NCBI RefSeq assembly: GCF_900450765.1
Contig: NZ_UGGU01000003.1
Coordinates: 1,054,001 to 1,118,000 of the forward strand
Origin: Fusobacterium necrogenes
GTDB taxonomy: Bacteria > Fusobacteriota > Fusobacteriia > Fusobacteriales > Fusobacteriaceae
Reading direction: 5' to 3'
Length of the DNA stretch: 64,000 nucleotides
Shown: in pieces, positions 36,342-44,831 of the stretch
How positions within the stretch are numbered: the stretch's first letter is position 1
Layout of the letters: each line of letters starts with the position of its first letter
Translations under genes and position numbers: made by a program
Notes under the pieces: generated by a model
Told to the model about the DNA's origin: nothing
What the model saw: the letters and a program-made list of their open reading frames with translations, nothing else
Databases searched by the model: none

Positions 36342-37478
36342 ATGAAAAAAGTTTTATTTGCTGCTATTTTATCATCTTTGATTTTAGCAGGATGCTCATC
36401 TGCGAGTATTGTTAATAACCCTAATGTAGATAAAAAAATTACTTGGGAAGTATCAGGAGAATTACCTGCTCAAAAAGGATATGAAAAAAATATTGGAACT
36501 GCAGGAGTTCTTTATGGTTCTATTGGTGGAAAATATATTATTGTCGGTGGAGGAGCAAACTTTCCAGTAAAATCTGTTCTTGAAGGAGGACCAAAGTTTC
36601 TATATTCTGATATCTATGTATTAAGTGAAAAAAATGGTGAACTTACAGTTGTAGAACATAATAACTTCCCACATGAAATAGGATATGGAGCATCTGTAAC
36701 TACTGATGATGGAATATACTATATAGGTGGAGCTGCTACTGCTGAAAATGATAATGATATTTGGTTTTTAACAATGAAAGATGGAAAACTTGATGCTCAA
36801 AAAATAGGAGATTTACCTTTTACATTCCAAAATGGTGGAGCTGTTGAAAAAGATGGCAAATTGTATATACATACTGGAAAACAAGCTGGACAGGCTTCTA
36901 ATAAATTTTACTCTTATGACTTAACAACTAAAGAGGTAAAAGAATTGGCTCCAGTTCCTGGAGAAACTAGAACTCAATCTGTTTCTCAATTACTAAATGG
37001 AGAGCTTTATGTATTTGGTGGAGGAAATTCTAAGGCTTTTGTAGATGGATATAGATACAATTTTGAGACTGACACTTGGACAGAGGTTGCTCCTATTATT
37101 ATAGATGGTAAGGAAGTATCTGTTTTAGGTGCTAACTCTGTTAAACTAAATGAAAATGAAATGATGGTAATTGGTGGATTTAATAAAGAACTTTGGAATG
37201 ATGCTAATTACTATTTGGGAAATTTAATGGGAGAAGAATTAGCTAGCTATAAAGCTAGTTATTTCGGAGCTGATCCTTATGAGTTTGGTTGGAACAAAAA
37301 GGTATTAATATATAATGCTGAGACTAACACTTGGAAATCTATTGGCGAAGTTCCATTTGATGCTCCTTGTGGAGAAGGTCTTGTTCTTCTTGGAAACAAA
37401 GTATTTTCTATAAATGGTGAAATTAAACCTGGAGTTAGAACTAATAAAATATTCACTGGAACAATTATAGCTAAATAA
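36342..37478 (+). CDS. nanM: N-acetylneuraminate epimerase-like Kelch lipoprotein (NanM family)
   Basis: NanM converts alpha- to beta-N-acetylneuraminate, speeding use of sialic acid freed from host glycans. The 378 residues begin with a lipoprotein signal with lipobox LAGC (Cys 18), so the enzyme is probably lipid-anchored on the periplasmic side rather than free as in E. coli. The body shows cyclically permuted Kelch blades; 'GGGANFPVKSVLEGGPKFLY' is the family hallmark. Glu and Arg catalytic candidates lie in 'NFPHEIGYGAS' and 'PGETRTQSVS'. It has a strong promoter and terminator and stands alone. No nanA, nanK or nanE is in the window. Confidence 0.88.
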   Translation: MKKVLFAAILSSLILAGCSSASIVNNPNVDKKITWEVSGELPAQKGYEKNIGTAGVLYGSIGGKYIIVGGGANFPVKSVLEGGPKFLYSDIYVLSEKNGELTVVEHNNFPHEIGYGASVTTDDGIYYIGGAATAENDNDIWFLTMKDGKLDAQKIGDLPFTFQNGGAVEKDGKLYIHTGKQAGQASNKFYSYDLTTKEVKELAPVPGETRTQSVSQLLNGELYVFGGGNSKAFVDGYRYNFETDTWTEVAPIIIDGKEVSVLGANSVKLNENEMMVIGGFNKELWNDANYYLGNLMGEELASYKASYFGADPYEFGWNKKVLIYNAETNTWKSIGEVPFDAPCGEGLVLLGNKVFSINGEIKPGVRTNKIFTGTIIAK

Positions 37479-37516
37479 TTTATTAAATTTTATTTTAAAA
37501 ATTTCTTTAATAATAT

Positions 37517-37562
37517 AAGGAAGGGATTGTTATAGTAAGTTTATAACAACCTCTTCCTTTTA
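37517..37562 (+). terminator. Terminator of the NanM-like gene
   Basis: GGAAG and TTGTTATA pair with TATAACAA and CTTCC across a short loop, followed by TTTT, about 40 bases after the stop codon. Confidence 0.85.
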
Positions 37563-37811
37563 TAATTTATTGATTTTTTAATACTTTCTAATAAAAATAG
37601 AGATAGAATCAATAACTAAGTAATAGACTCTATCTCTAGGGGGGGAGAAATTTTATGTTAATATTATTAGCACTCTTCTCCTGAGCTTATATAGCTGGAG
37701 AAGATATATTTCATAAGGAAAATTTATGAAAAAATTATTATTTTTATATTATTTAGACTTTATTAGTTTCAAAAAAGTTTAAATTTTTTTTATTTTTTTA
37801 AAACATAAAAA
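37563..37811. other. Structured intergenic region without a clear gene
   Basis: Two hairpins lie here. The first pairs AGAGATAGA (37599-37607) with TCTATCTCT (37629-37637) and is followed by seven G. The second is a nested stem, TCTTCTCC (37674-37681) with GGAGAAGA (37697-37704) enclosing AGCT/AGCT. Between them an ATG at 37655, seven bases after a GGGGGGGAG purine run, opens a nine-codon frame (MLILLALFS) ending inside the second stem. This could be a small RNA or leader-type element, but no downstream plus-strand gene follows. Confidence 0.35.
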
Positions 37812-37813
37812 TA

Positions 37814-37841
37814 GCTGTTGAAATTAGGATTTTTCAACAGC
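37814..37841 (-). terminator. Terminator of gltX
   Basis: A perfect 9-base stem GCTGTTGAA/TTCAACAGC with a 10-base loop is followed on the minus strand by TATTTTTA, ten bases past the gltX stop. Confidence 0.88.
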
Positions 37842-37850
37842 ATCTTTATT

Positions 37851-39365
37851 TTATAACACATTATATTTTTTTATCATAGTCTTCATTCTATTTAATGTTC
37901 TTGTTTTTCCAATTATGAATAAAACATTGTATAAATCAGCACCTCTAGCCTGTCCTGTAATTACAGCTCTAAGTGGCATATAAACTTTAGCAGGTCCTTC
38001 TCCTATTTCTTCTAAAGTTGAATGTAGGATATCTTTAGCTTCTTCTATAGTAAACTCATCTTTTTCCCAAGCCTCAAGTTTTTTTATAAATAATTTGATT
38101 GACTCTTTTCCAACAGGATCAAGTATAGACTCATTAAGCTTTTCTACACTTTTTCTTTCTTTTTTATTCATATCTTCAGTTACTACTGGAAGCTCAAATG
38201 TATCCTCAAAATAAACTGTAGACTCCTTAGCTATCTCTTTTAATGTTTGAGCAGATTCTCTTAAAATTTCTACTATTTTAACAAGAGCCTTGTATTCTTT
38301 TTCTGATACCTCATCTTTCACATAACCTAACTCTTTGAAAAAAGGTATTGCTAATTTTGTCAACTCGTCTATATCTTTCATTCTCATATGTTGATTATTT
38401 ACCCAACCAAGCTTCACAAGGTCAAATACAGGGCCACCAAGAGAAACTTTATCTATATTAAAATTATCAATAAACTCTTGTAATGAGAATATCTCTTTAT
38501 TCTCTCCAAATGAGTATCCCATAAGACCTAAAAAATTTATAATTCCCTCTTTTAAATATCCCTCTTCTTTATACCAGTTTAAAGAAACAGGATTTTTTCT
38601 TTTAGAAATTTTTGTTCTATCAGCATTTCTAAGTAATGGCATGTGAATGAATTCAGGTTGTTCCCACCCAAAAGCTTTATATAATTGAATATGTTTTGGT
38701 GTAGATGCTATCCACTCTTCAGCTCTTATGACATGAGTTATTCCCATCAAGTGATCATCTACAACGTTTGCTAAGTGATAAGTAGGAAAGCCATCAGCTT
38801 TTAATAAAACTTGGTCATCTATTTTATTATTTTCAAATACAATATCCCCTCTTAATCTATCATGGATAATAGTATCTCCTTCATAAGGCATCTTAAGTCT
38901 TATTACATATGGCTCTCCTGCATCTAATTTAGCTTGAATCTCCTCTGAAGTCAATGAACGACAGTGTCCATCATATCCTGGAGCCTTTCCCATAGCCTTT
39001 TGTCTCTCTCTTAATTTATCAAGCCTATCTTGAGTACAAAAACAATAATAAGCCCCTCCTTGTTCTACAAGTTTTTTAGCATAATCTCCATATAGATGAA
39101 ATCTCTCTGATTGTCTATATGGCCCATACTCTCCACCTACATCTGGACCTTCTGCATAATCTAATCCTAACCAATGAAGTGCATCAAATATCATCTGTTC
39201 TGATCCTTCAGTATATCTATTTTGGTCAGTATCCTCTATTCTTAAGATAAAATCTCCTCCATTAGAATTTGCAAATGCTAAATTGAATAGTGCTATATAA
39301 GCAGTTCCTACATGAGGATCTCCTGTAGGTGACGGAGCTATTCTAGTTCTTACTTTTTTTTCCAT
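37851..39365 (-). CDS. gltX: Glutamyl-tRNA synthetase
   Basis: GltX charges tRNA-Glu (and in many bacteria without GlnRS also tRNA-Gln). The 504-residue class I synthetase has the HIGH-type motif in '[14 protein letters not shown]' and the KMSKS-type motif KISKR at residues 252-256, and the usual helical anticodon-binding C-terminal half. The ATG has the AGGAGAGG ribosome-binding site. It is a single-gene unit with its own terminator; its promoter must lie in the gap shared with the divergent mtnN. Confidence 0.97.
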   Translation of the reverse strand: MEKKVRTRIAPSPTGDPHVGTAYIALFNLAFANSNGGDFILRIEDTDQNRYTEGSEQMIFDALHWLGLDYAEGPDVGGEYGPYRQSERFHLYGDYAKKLVEQGGAYYCFCTQDRLDKLRERQKAMGKAPGYDGHCRSLTSEEIQAKLDAGEPYVIRLKMPYEGDTIIHDRLRGDIVFENNKIDDQVLLKADGFPTYHLANVVDDHLMGITHVIRAEEWIASTPKHIQLYKAFGWEQPEFIHMPLLRNADRTKISKRKNPVSLNWYKEEGYLKEGIINFLGLMGYSFGENKEIFSLQEFIDNFNIDKVSLGGPVFDLVKLGWVNNQHMRMKDIDELTKLAIPFFKELGYVKDEVSEKEYKALVKIVEILRESAQTLKEIAKESTVYFEDTFELPVVTEDMNKKERKSVEKLNESILDPVGKESIKLFIKKLEAWEKDEFTIEEAKDILHSTLEEIGEGPAKVYMPLRAVITGQARGADLYNVLFIIGKTRTLNRMKTMIKKYNVL

Positions 39366-39718
39366 GATTACCTCTCCTATATAAAAATAAATAGTTTTCT
39401 CTAAATTTTAACACAATTTTTATTTTTTTTAAAGAATTATTTCAATTTTTTAAAAACATTATAAAACAATTTATCAAGAATTAGTGCACTTCCATTTTAT
39501 ATTATTAAAAATCTTTTTTAAATTACACAATCTTTATAATTTTTTAACAGAATCTATTGCTTTATGGTATAATACTTCTGAGAGCTTCTTCATACTTTTC
39601 ATTACTTTACATACATAATTAGATAAAACTCTATTTAAAATTGCTTAGTAGGAAAGTATATGATATAATTTTTCAATAAGATAAGTAGATAAATTTTAAT
39701 TAGAGGTGAAATAATTTT
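39366..39718 (+). promoter_or_regulatory. gltX-mtnN divergent gap with two tandem mtnN promoters
   Basis: Two sigma-70-like promoters point toward mtnN. The distal one has TTAACA (39544-39549) and TATAAT (39568-39573), 18 bases apart. The proximal one has TTGCTT (39641-39646) and TATAAT (39664-39669), 17 bases apart. The ribosome-binding site GAGGTG follows. The remaining sequence is AT-rich with no other signal; a gltX promoter must also lie here but is not obvious. Confidence 0.65.
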
Positions 39719-40414
39719 ATGTTGATAGGAATAATTGGAGCTATGAATGAAGAAGTTATAGAGTTAAAAACTATAATGACAAGTATAGTAGAGGAAAAAT
39801 TAGGAGATCTTATTTTTTTTAAAGGGGAACTAAAAGATAAAAAAGTCGTTCTTGTAGAGAGTGGAATAGGAAAAGTAAACGCAGCTATCTGTGCTACACT
39901 TATGAAAACTCATTTTAATGTAGATAAACTTTTTTTTACTGGAGTAGCAGGTGGAGTAAATCCAAAAATAAATATAGGTGATATAGTTATAGGAAGTGAT
40001 TTAGTAGAACATGATTTTGACTGTACAGCTTTTGGTTATGAATTAGGAAAAATTCCAAGAATGTCAGAGTATCAATTTAAAGCTGATGAAGCTCTTAAAA
40101 GAATAGCTGTTGAAGTAGCTACTGAAGTTTTTGGAGCTGAAAAAGTTTGGATAGGAAGAATAGTAAGTGGAGATCAATTTGTGGCCTCTCCTGAAAAAAT
40201 AAAATGGTTAAAAGAAACATTTAATGCCTACTGTACTGAAATGGAAGGAGCAGCAGTAGCACATGTATGTTATCTTTTTGAATTACCTTTTTTAATAATA
40301 AGAGCTATATCAGATAAAGCAGATGATGATGCTAAAGTAGATTATCCAGAGTTCGTTAAATTAGCAGCAAAAAATTCCAAAACTATAATAGAGAAAATTT
40401 TAGAAAAAATATAG
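39719..40414 (+). CDS. mtnN: 5'-methylthioadenosine/S-adenosylhomocysteine nucleosidase
   Basis: MtnN (Pfs) cleaves adenine from methylthioadenosine and S-adenosylhomocysteine, feeding the methyl cycle and autoinducer-2 formation. The 231-residue protein has the typical start 'IGIIGAMNEEV', the 'FTGVAGGVNPKINIGDIVI' block, 'VSGDQFVAS', the catalytic 'EMEGAAVAHVC' and 'IRAISDKADDDA' with the catalytic Asp. It heads the operon mtnN-folC-(small protein)-hprK-nrnA-CsgG-like-sepF, with 6 bases to folC. Confidence 0.97.
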   Translation: MLIGIIGAMNEEVIELKTIMTSIVEEKLGDLIFFKGELKDKKVVLVESGIGKVNAAICATLMKTHFNVDKLFFTGVAGGVNPKINIGDIVIGSDLVEHDFDCTAFGYELGKIPRMSEYQFKADEALKRIAVEVATEVFGAEKVWIGRIVSGDQFVASPEKIKWLKETFNAYCTEMEGAAVAHVCYLFELPFLIIRAISDKADDDAKVDYPEFVKLAAKNSKTIIEKILEKI

Positions 40415-40420
40415 GAGAGT

Positions 40421-41659
40421 ATGATGGAAATAGATAAACTATTAGATGAGTTGTACTCTTACTCTATGCACGGTATAAAACTAGGACTTGAAAATATAAA
40501 AACTCTATGTAAAGAGCTAGGGCAACCTCAAAAAAGTTATAAAGTCATACATATAGCTGGAACAAATGGTAAGGGCTCAACATCTACTACATTAGAGAGT
40601 ATTTTACTAGAAGCTGGATATAAAGTAGGAAAATATACATCTCCACATATTTTAAAATTCAATGAAAGAATAAGAGCCAATGCAAAAGATATAAGTGATG
40701 AAGAAATAGTTAGATACTATCAACTCGTTAAAAATATTATAGCTAAAACTGAAATTAAACCAACATTTTTTGAAGTAACAACAGCTATGATGTTTAAATA
40801 TTTTGCTGATTTAGGATTAGAATATGTAATATTAGAAACAGGTATGGGTGGAAGATTTGATGCTACTAATATATCTCCAGCTGAGATCTGTGTAATTACT
40901 AATGTGAGCTTAGATCATACTGAATACCTAGGAGATAGTATCTATAAGATAGCTAAAGAAAAAGCTGGCATTATTAAAGAGTGTAAAAAAGTCATTATAG
41001 CTGATAATAATTTAGAGTTTTTAAAAGCTATATCTGAAGAGAATGCTAAAATCATAAATGTTTTGGATAAATATAAAGCTGCTTCACTAAAACTAGATTT
41101 TAAAAAATTTATAACAGAAATTAGAATTGAAAATGAAATTTATCATTTCTCACTTTTTGGAGATTACCAATTTAAAAATTTTTTGACAGCCTATGAGGTT
41201 GCTCTACAATTAGGGATAGATAAAAAATTCATAAAAAAAGCCTGTCAAAACGTCATATGGCAATGTAGATTCGAAAGATACTCTCAAAGCCCTATGACAA
41301 TATTAGATGGGGCTCATAACGAAGCTGGAATGAGTGAGCTTTGTAAAACTCTAAAACAAGGATACAAAAATGATGAGATAGTTGTAATAACTTCTATTCT
41401 TAAGGATAAAGATATAAAATCTATGCTAGCTCTTCTAAGAGATGTAGCTGATAACATTATATTTACTTCATTAGAAGATAATCCAAGAGGAACTAAAGGT
41501 GAGGAAATTATAAAATACTTAGATGATAAAAGAGGTTGTGTTGTAGAAAATAACATAAAAAAAGCCTATATTCTAGCTAAGAGTTATAATAAAAAAGTTA
41601 TTATAGTTTGTGGTTCTTTTTATACCTTAAGTAAATTTAAAGAGGAAATAGATGATTAA
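40421..41659 (+). CDS. folC: Folylpolyglutamate synthase/dihydrofolate synthase
   Basis: FolC adds glutamates to folates (and glutamate to dihydropteroate in the bifunctional forms). The 412-residue Mur-ligase-like protein has the ATP loop 'IAGTNGKGSTS', the lid-type 'ETGMGGRFDATN' region, 'VSLDHTEYLG' and 'LDGAHNEAG' in the C-terminal domain. Two adjacent ATG codons occur at the start; the first follows the GGAG ribosome-binding site. The 3' end overlaps the next gene by 8 bases. Confidence 0.95.
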   Translation: MMEIDKLLDELYSYSMHGIKLGLENIKTLCKELGQPQKSYKVIHIAGTNGKGSTSTTLESILLEAGYKVGKYTSPHILKFNERIRANAKDISDEEIVRYYQLVKNIIAKTEIKPTFFEVTTAMMFKYFADLGLEYVILETGMGGRFDATNISPAEICVITNVSLDHTEYLGDSIYKIAKEKAGIIKECKKVIIADNNLEFLKAISEENAKIINVLDKYKAASLKLDFKKFITEIRIENEIYHFSLFGDYQFKNFLTAYEVALQLGIDKKFIKKACQNVIWQCRFERYSQSPMTILDGAHNEAGMSELCKTLKQGYKNDEIVVITSILKDKDIKSMLALLRDVADNIIFTSLEDNPRGTKGEEIIKYLDDKRGCVVENNIKKAYILAKSYNKKVIIVCGSFYTLSKFKEEIDD

Positions 41660-41927
41660 AAAAACTGATGTTATAAAATATTTATTTTACCTTGTCGCAT
41701 TAAGTATATTTACTTACTACGAATATGATTTATATTTGAAGTATTCCTACCAAAAAAAAATAAGAGATGGAATAAAAAAGGAAAAAACAGATGAAATAAA
41801 AAGATCTTTTTTACTTAGAAAAGAGGATTTTTATAAAGATACAGAGTATAAAAAAGAGTTTGAAAAATTAAAATTAAGAGAAGCAAAAGAGAAAAAACTC
41901 CTTGAGGAAGGAGGAGAAGAAAAATGA
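41652..41927 (+). CDS. Small membrane-anchored protein of unknown function
   Basis: I do not recognise a family. The 91-residue protein has one hydrophobic helix (about residues 9-25) and then a highly charged Lys/Glu-rich helical tail. It resembles the small FtsB/FtsL-type topology only in a general way, without a usable motif. It overlaps folC by 8 bases at its start and hprK by 4 bases (ATGA) at its end, which supports it as a translated gene in the operon. Confidence 0.7.
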   Translation: MIKKTDVIKYLFYLVALSIFTYYEYDLYLKYSYQKKIRDGIKKEKTDEIKRSFLLRKEDFYKDTEYKKEFEKLKLREAKEKKLLEEGGEEK

Positions 41928-43882
41928 ATGGCTTAGATGAAACTAGTAAAACAGTAACTATTCAAGATCTTAAAGAGTATCTTAATTTAGATCTAATAAA
42001 TGAGGGCAACTTAAATTATCAAATTAAGATACCTAGTATCTATCAAATAGGTTATGAACTAATAGGTTTCTTTGAAGTTGATGAGGAATTAAATAATTAC
42101 ATACATATATATGGTAGAAAAGAAGCTAGATTTCTTTCAACTTTCTCTAAGGAAAAAAGAAAAAAAATATTTGATAAATATTTTCGCCATAATTTTCCAG
42201 CTCTCATAGCTACTAATGAGAGTATAATATTCCCAGAAATGGTTGAAAGTGCAAAAAAAAATAATAAAACTCTATTAAAAAGTCATATGAGAACTTCAGC
42301 TACCATAAGAGAAGCAAAATTTTTCCTTTCTAAAAGATTAGGTGAGGAAAAGATGATAGATGGCTATGTTTTTTTAGAGGTTATGGGAATAGGTGTTCTC
42401 ATAACTGGATATGAAGATGCTAAATTAGGTGTTACTATTGAACTTTTAGAAAGAGGTCATAGATTGATTACTGATAACCATCTTGTGATAAAAAGAATAG
42501 CTGAAAATGATTTAGAAGGTTATAATAGAATAGATAAAAACATAATAGATAGCCACTTTTTTCTAGATAACAAAAAAGATGGAAGTAAAATAGATGTAAC
42601 TACTTTATTTGGAATAAAAGCTACAAGAAAAATGAAAAGAGTAGATTTTTTAATCGTTTTAGAAGAATGGAACGAGAAAAAGTTTTATGATAGATTAGGT
42701 TTAGATGAGGTCTATGAAGAATTTTTAGGTGGGAAAATTCCTAAGCTTACTATTCCTGTAAGAAAGGGAAGAAATCTAGCAATTATCATTGAAACCGCTG
42801 CTTTGAATTATAGATTAAAGATGATGGGAGTAAACTCTGCTGAGTATTTCATGAAGGAATCCCAAAAGCTTATAACAGCTAATGGAAAAAAGCAAGGAGA
42901 TAAGAGTATGAATAATGGAAAAGTACTTACAGTTAGACAATTAAAAAATAAGTTCAATCTAAAAGTTTTACTAGGAGAAGACAAGCTAGATGACACTCTA
43001 ATAGAAACAACTAGTATACACAGACCATCTCTTGCCTTAGCTGGATATGTAGATAATTATGAAGATGTAGCTTATAACGGAGTCCAGATCTTTTCTAGAG
43101 CTGAATTTAAATACTTAAGCACATTATCAGAGGAAACTAGAATAAAAAATTTAAAAAATTATCTTCAATTTAAATTACCAGTTTTAGTCCTAACAGCTGA
43201 TGTAGATATTCCAGATTATTTTTATAAGTTAGTAAAAGAAAGAGGTATGATACTTTGTAAAACTTCATCTAAAAAAGCTTCACAAGTAATAGCTAACTTC
43301 AATGGCTATCTAGAGACATACTTTACTCCTAGCATTTCAGTACATGGAGTCTTTCTTGAGCTTTATGGTTTTGGTGTCCTACTTACAGGTAAAAGTGGAG
43401 TTGGAAAAAGTGAAACAGCTTTGGAACTAATCCATAGAGGTCATAGACTTGTAGCTGATGACTTAGTTAAATTTGTAAAGGACACTGCTGGTGATATACT
43501 TGGAACTGCAGCTAATTTACCATATTTTATGGAAATAAGAGGTTTGGGAATAATCGATATAAAAACTTTATATGGTCTAGGAGCTGTAAGAATAAGTAAA
43601 AAATTAGATACAGTAATAGAATTAAAAGAACAAGAGAGTGAAAATGATTACCTTACAGCTGTAGATTATCAAAATAGTAATACAGAGATACTTGGAAATA
43701 AAATTTCTAAGATGACTCTTTATATATCATCTGGAAGAAATGCTGCTGCAATGGTTGAGATAGCTGTTATGAATCTTATGGCTAGTAGATTAGGACATGA
43801 TCCAGAAAAACTTTATAAAGAAGGAATTAAAAGAATGACTAAAGAAGAAAGAAAAGTTTTAAGAATAGAGGAGGAAATTTGA
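41924..43882 (+). CDS. hprK: Tandem-duplicated HPr kinase/phosphorylase
   Basis: HprK phosphorylates Ser46 of HPr, the carbon-control switch of Firmicutes-like bacteria. A normal HprK has about 310 residues; this protein has 652 because two full copies are fused. Copy 1 (residues about 1-328) has a ruined P-loop ('TGYEDAKLGVTIEL', G162 on) but keeps the canonical C-terminal loop 'IPVRKGRNLAIIIETAALN' (P278-N284). Copy 2 (about 329-652) has an intact Walker A GKSGVGKS (489-496), 'GHRLVADDLV' and 'RGLGIIDIKTLYG', but its C-terminal loop is altered ('LYISSGRNAAAMVEIAVMN', 599 on). The halves may therefore complement each other. No ptsH lies nearby. Confidence 0.93.
   Translation: MNGLDETSKTVTIQDLKEYLNLDLINEGNLNYQIKIPSIYQIGYELIGFFEVDEELNNYIHIYGRKEARFLSTFSKEKRKKIFDKYFRHNFPALIATNESIIFPEMVESAKKNNKTLLKSHMRTSATIREAKFFLSKRLGEEKMIDGYVFLEVMGIGVLITGYEDAKLGVTIELLERGHRLITDNHLVIKRIAENDLEGYNRIDKNIIDSHFFLDNKKDGSKIDVTTLFGIKATRKMKRVDFLIVLEEWNEKKFYDRLGLDEVYEEFLGGKIPKLTIPVRKGRNLAIIIETAALNYRLKMMGVNSAEYFMKESQKLITANGKKQGDKSMNNGKVLTVRQLKNKFNLKVLLGEDKLDDTLIETTSIHRPSLALAGYVDNYEDVAYNGVQIFSRAEFKYLSTLSEETRIKNLKNYLQFKLPVLVLTADVDIPDYFYKLVKERGMILCKTSSKKASQVIANFNGYLETYFTPSISVHGVFLELYGFGVLLTGKSGVGKSETALELIHRGHRLVADDLVKFVKDTAGDILGTAANLPYFMEIRGLGIIDIKTLYGLGAVRISKKLDTVIELKEQESENDYLTAVDYQNSNTEILGNKISKMTLYISSGRNAAAMVEIAVMNLMASRLGHDPEKLYKEGIKRMTKEERKVLRIEEEI
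42894..42910 (+). promoter_or_regulatory. Internal ribosome-binding site and in-frame ATG within hprK
   Basis: AAGGAG at 42894-42899 stands 8 bases before an in-frame ATG at 42908-42910 (codon 329), exactly at the junction of the two HprK copies. Initiation here would give a 324-residue protein of normal HprK length containing the intact P-loop. The site is visible; its use is an inference. Confidence 0.55.
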
Positions 43883-44823
43883 ATACTTTTTCACAGATAA
43901 AAGAGGAAATATTAAATAGAGAGAATATAGTTATAACCTCTCATGTAAGCCCAGATGGTGATGCTATTGGCTCTGGATTAGCACTTACATTAGGGCTTAA
44001 AAAATTAGGAAAAAAAGTAAGATTTATTTTACAAGATAAATACCCAGATAATGTATCTTTTTTAAAAGAGAGCAACATTGCAGAGATATATAATCCAGAT
44101 GAAAAGTATGATTTTGATCTAGCAATATGTGTAGACTCTGCTACTAATGAAAGACTTGGAAAAGCCCAAAAACTACTAGAAAATAGATTTGTAATAAATA
44201 TAGATCATCATATAAGTAATCCATCATACGGAGATTTAAACCATGTGGAAGAAATATCTTCTACTAGTGAGTTAGTGTATAAATTTTTGAAATTTTGTGA
44301 TATAGAGTTGGATGTAAATATGGCAGAAGCTTTATACACAGGGCTTATAAATGATACTGGAAATTTTTCTCACAATAATGTTACAGCTAAAACCTTTGAA
44401 ATGGCTACAGAGTTAAAAGCTTTAGGGGTTGATAATTCAAAGATTGTCAGAGAATTCTTTAACACAAGAACTATGGCAGCTGTGAAATTACTAGGAAAGG
44501 CTATGTTTGATATGAAATATGAACCAGATAAAAAATTGGTTTACTATTTCATGTCTAGGGCTGAGCTAGATAAATACAATGGTAGAAAAGAGGATACAGA
44601 GGGGATTGTAGAAAAGTTAATATCTTTTAAAGATGCTGAAGTTTCACTTTTTTTGAGAGAAGATAAACTTGGAGTAATAAAAGGAAGTCTAAGAAGTAAA
44701 CACAATATAGATGTAAATGCAATAGCTTCACTTTTTAATGGTGGTGGACATCGTAAAGCAGCTGGCTTCACAACTGAGCTCTCAGCTGATGAGATAGTAG
44801 ATATAATATTAAAAAAATTGTAG
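43879..44823 (+). CDS. nrnA: DHH-family phosphoesterase (NrnA-like nanoRNase/pAp phosphatase)
   Basis: NrnA-type enzymes degrade two- to five-base RNA fragments and dephosphorylate 3'-phosphoadenosine 5'-phosphate. The 314 residues contain 'SHVSPDGDAIGSGLAL' (metal-binding DxD), 'CVDSAT', the DHH motif in 'INIDHHISNPSYGD', and the DHHA1 substrate motif 'FNGGGHRKAAGF'. The start is TTG at 43879, overlapping the hprK stop (TTGA) and preceded by GAGGA; no nearer ATG fits. Confidence 0.93.
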   Translation: MNTFSQIKEEILNRENIVITSHVSPDGDAIGSGLALTLGLKKLGKKVRFILQDKYPDNVSFLKESNIAEIYNPDEKYDFDLAICVDSATNERLGKAQKLLENRFVINIDHHISNPSYGDLNHVEEISSTSELVYKFLKFCDIELDVNMAEALYTGLINDTGNFSHNNVTAKTFEMATELKALGVDNSKIVREFFNTRTMAAVKLLGKAMFDMKYEPDKKLVYYFMSRAELDKYNGRKEDTEGIVEKLISFKDAEVSLFLREDKLGVIKGSLRSKHNIDVNAIASLFNGGGHRKAAGFTTELSADEIVDIILKKL

Positions 44824-44831
44824 GTGATAGT

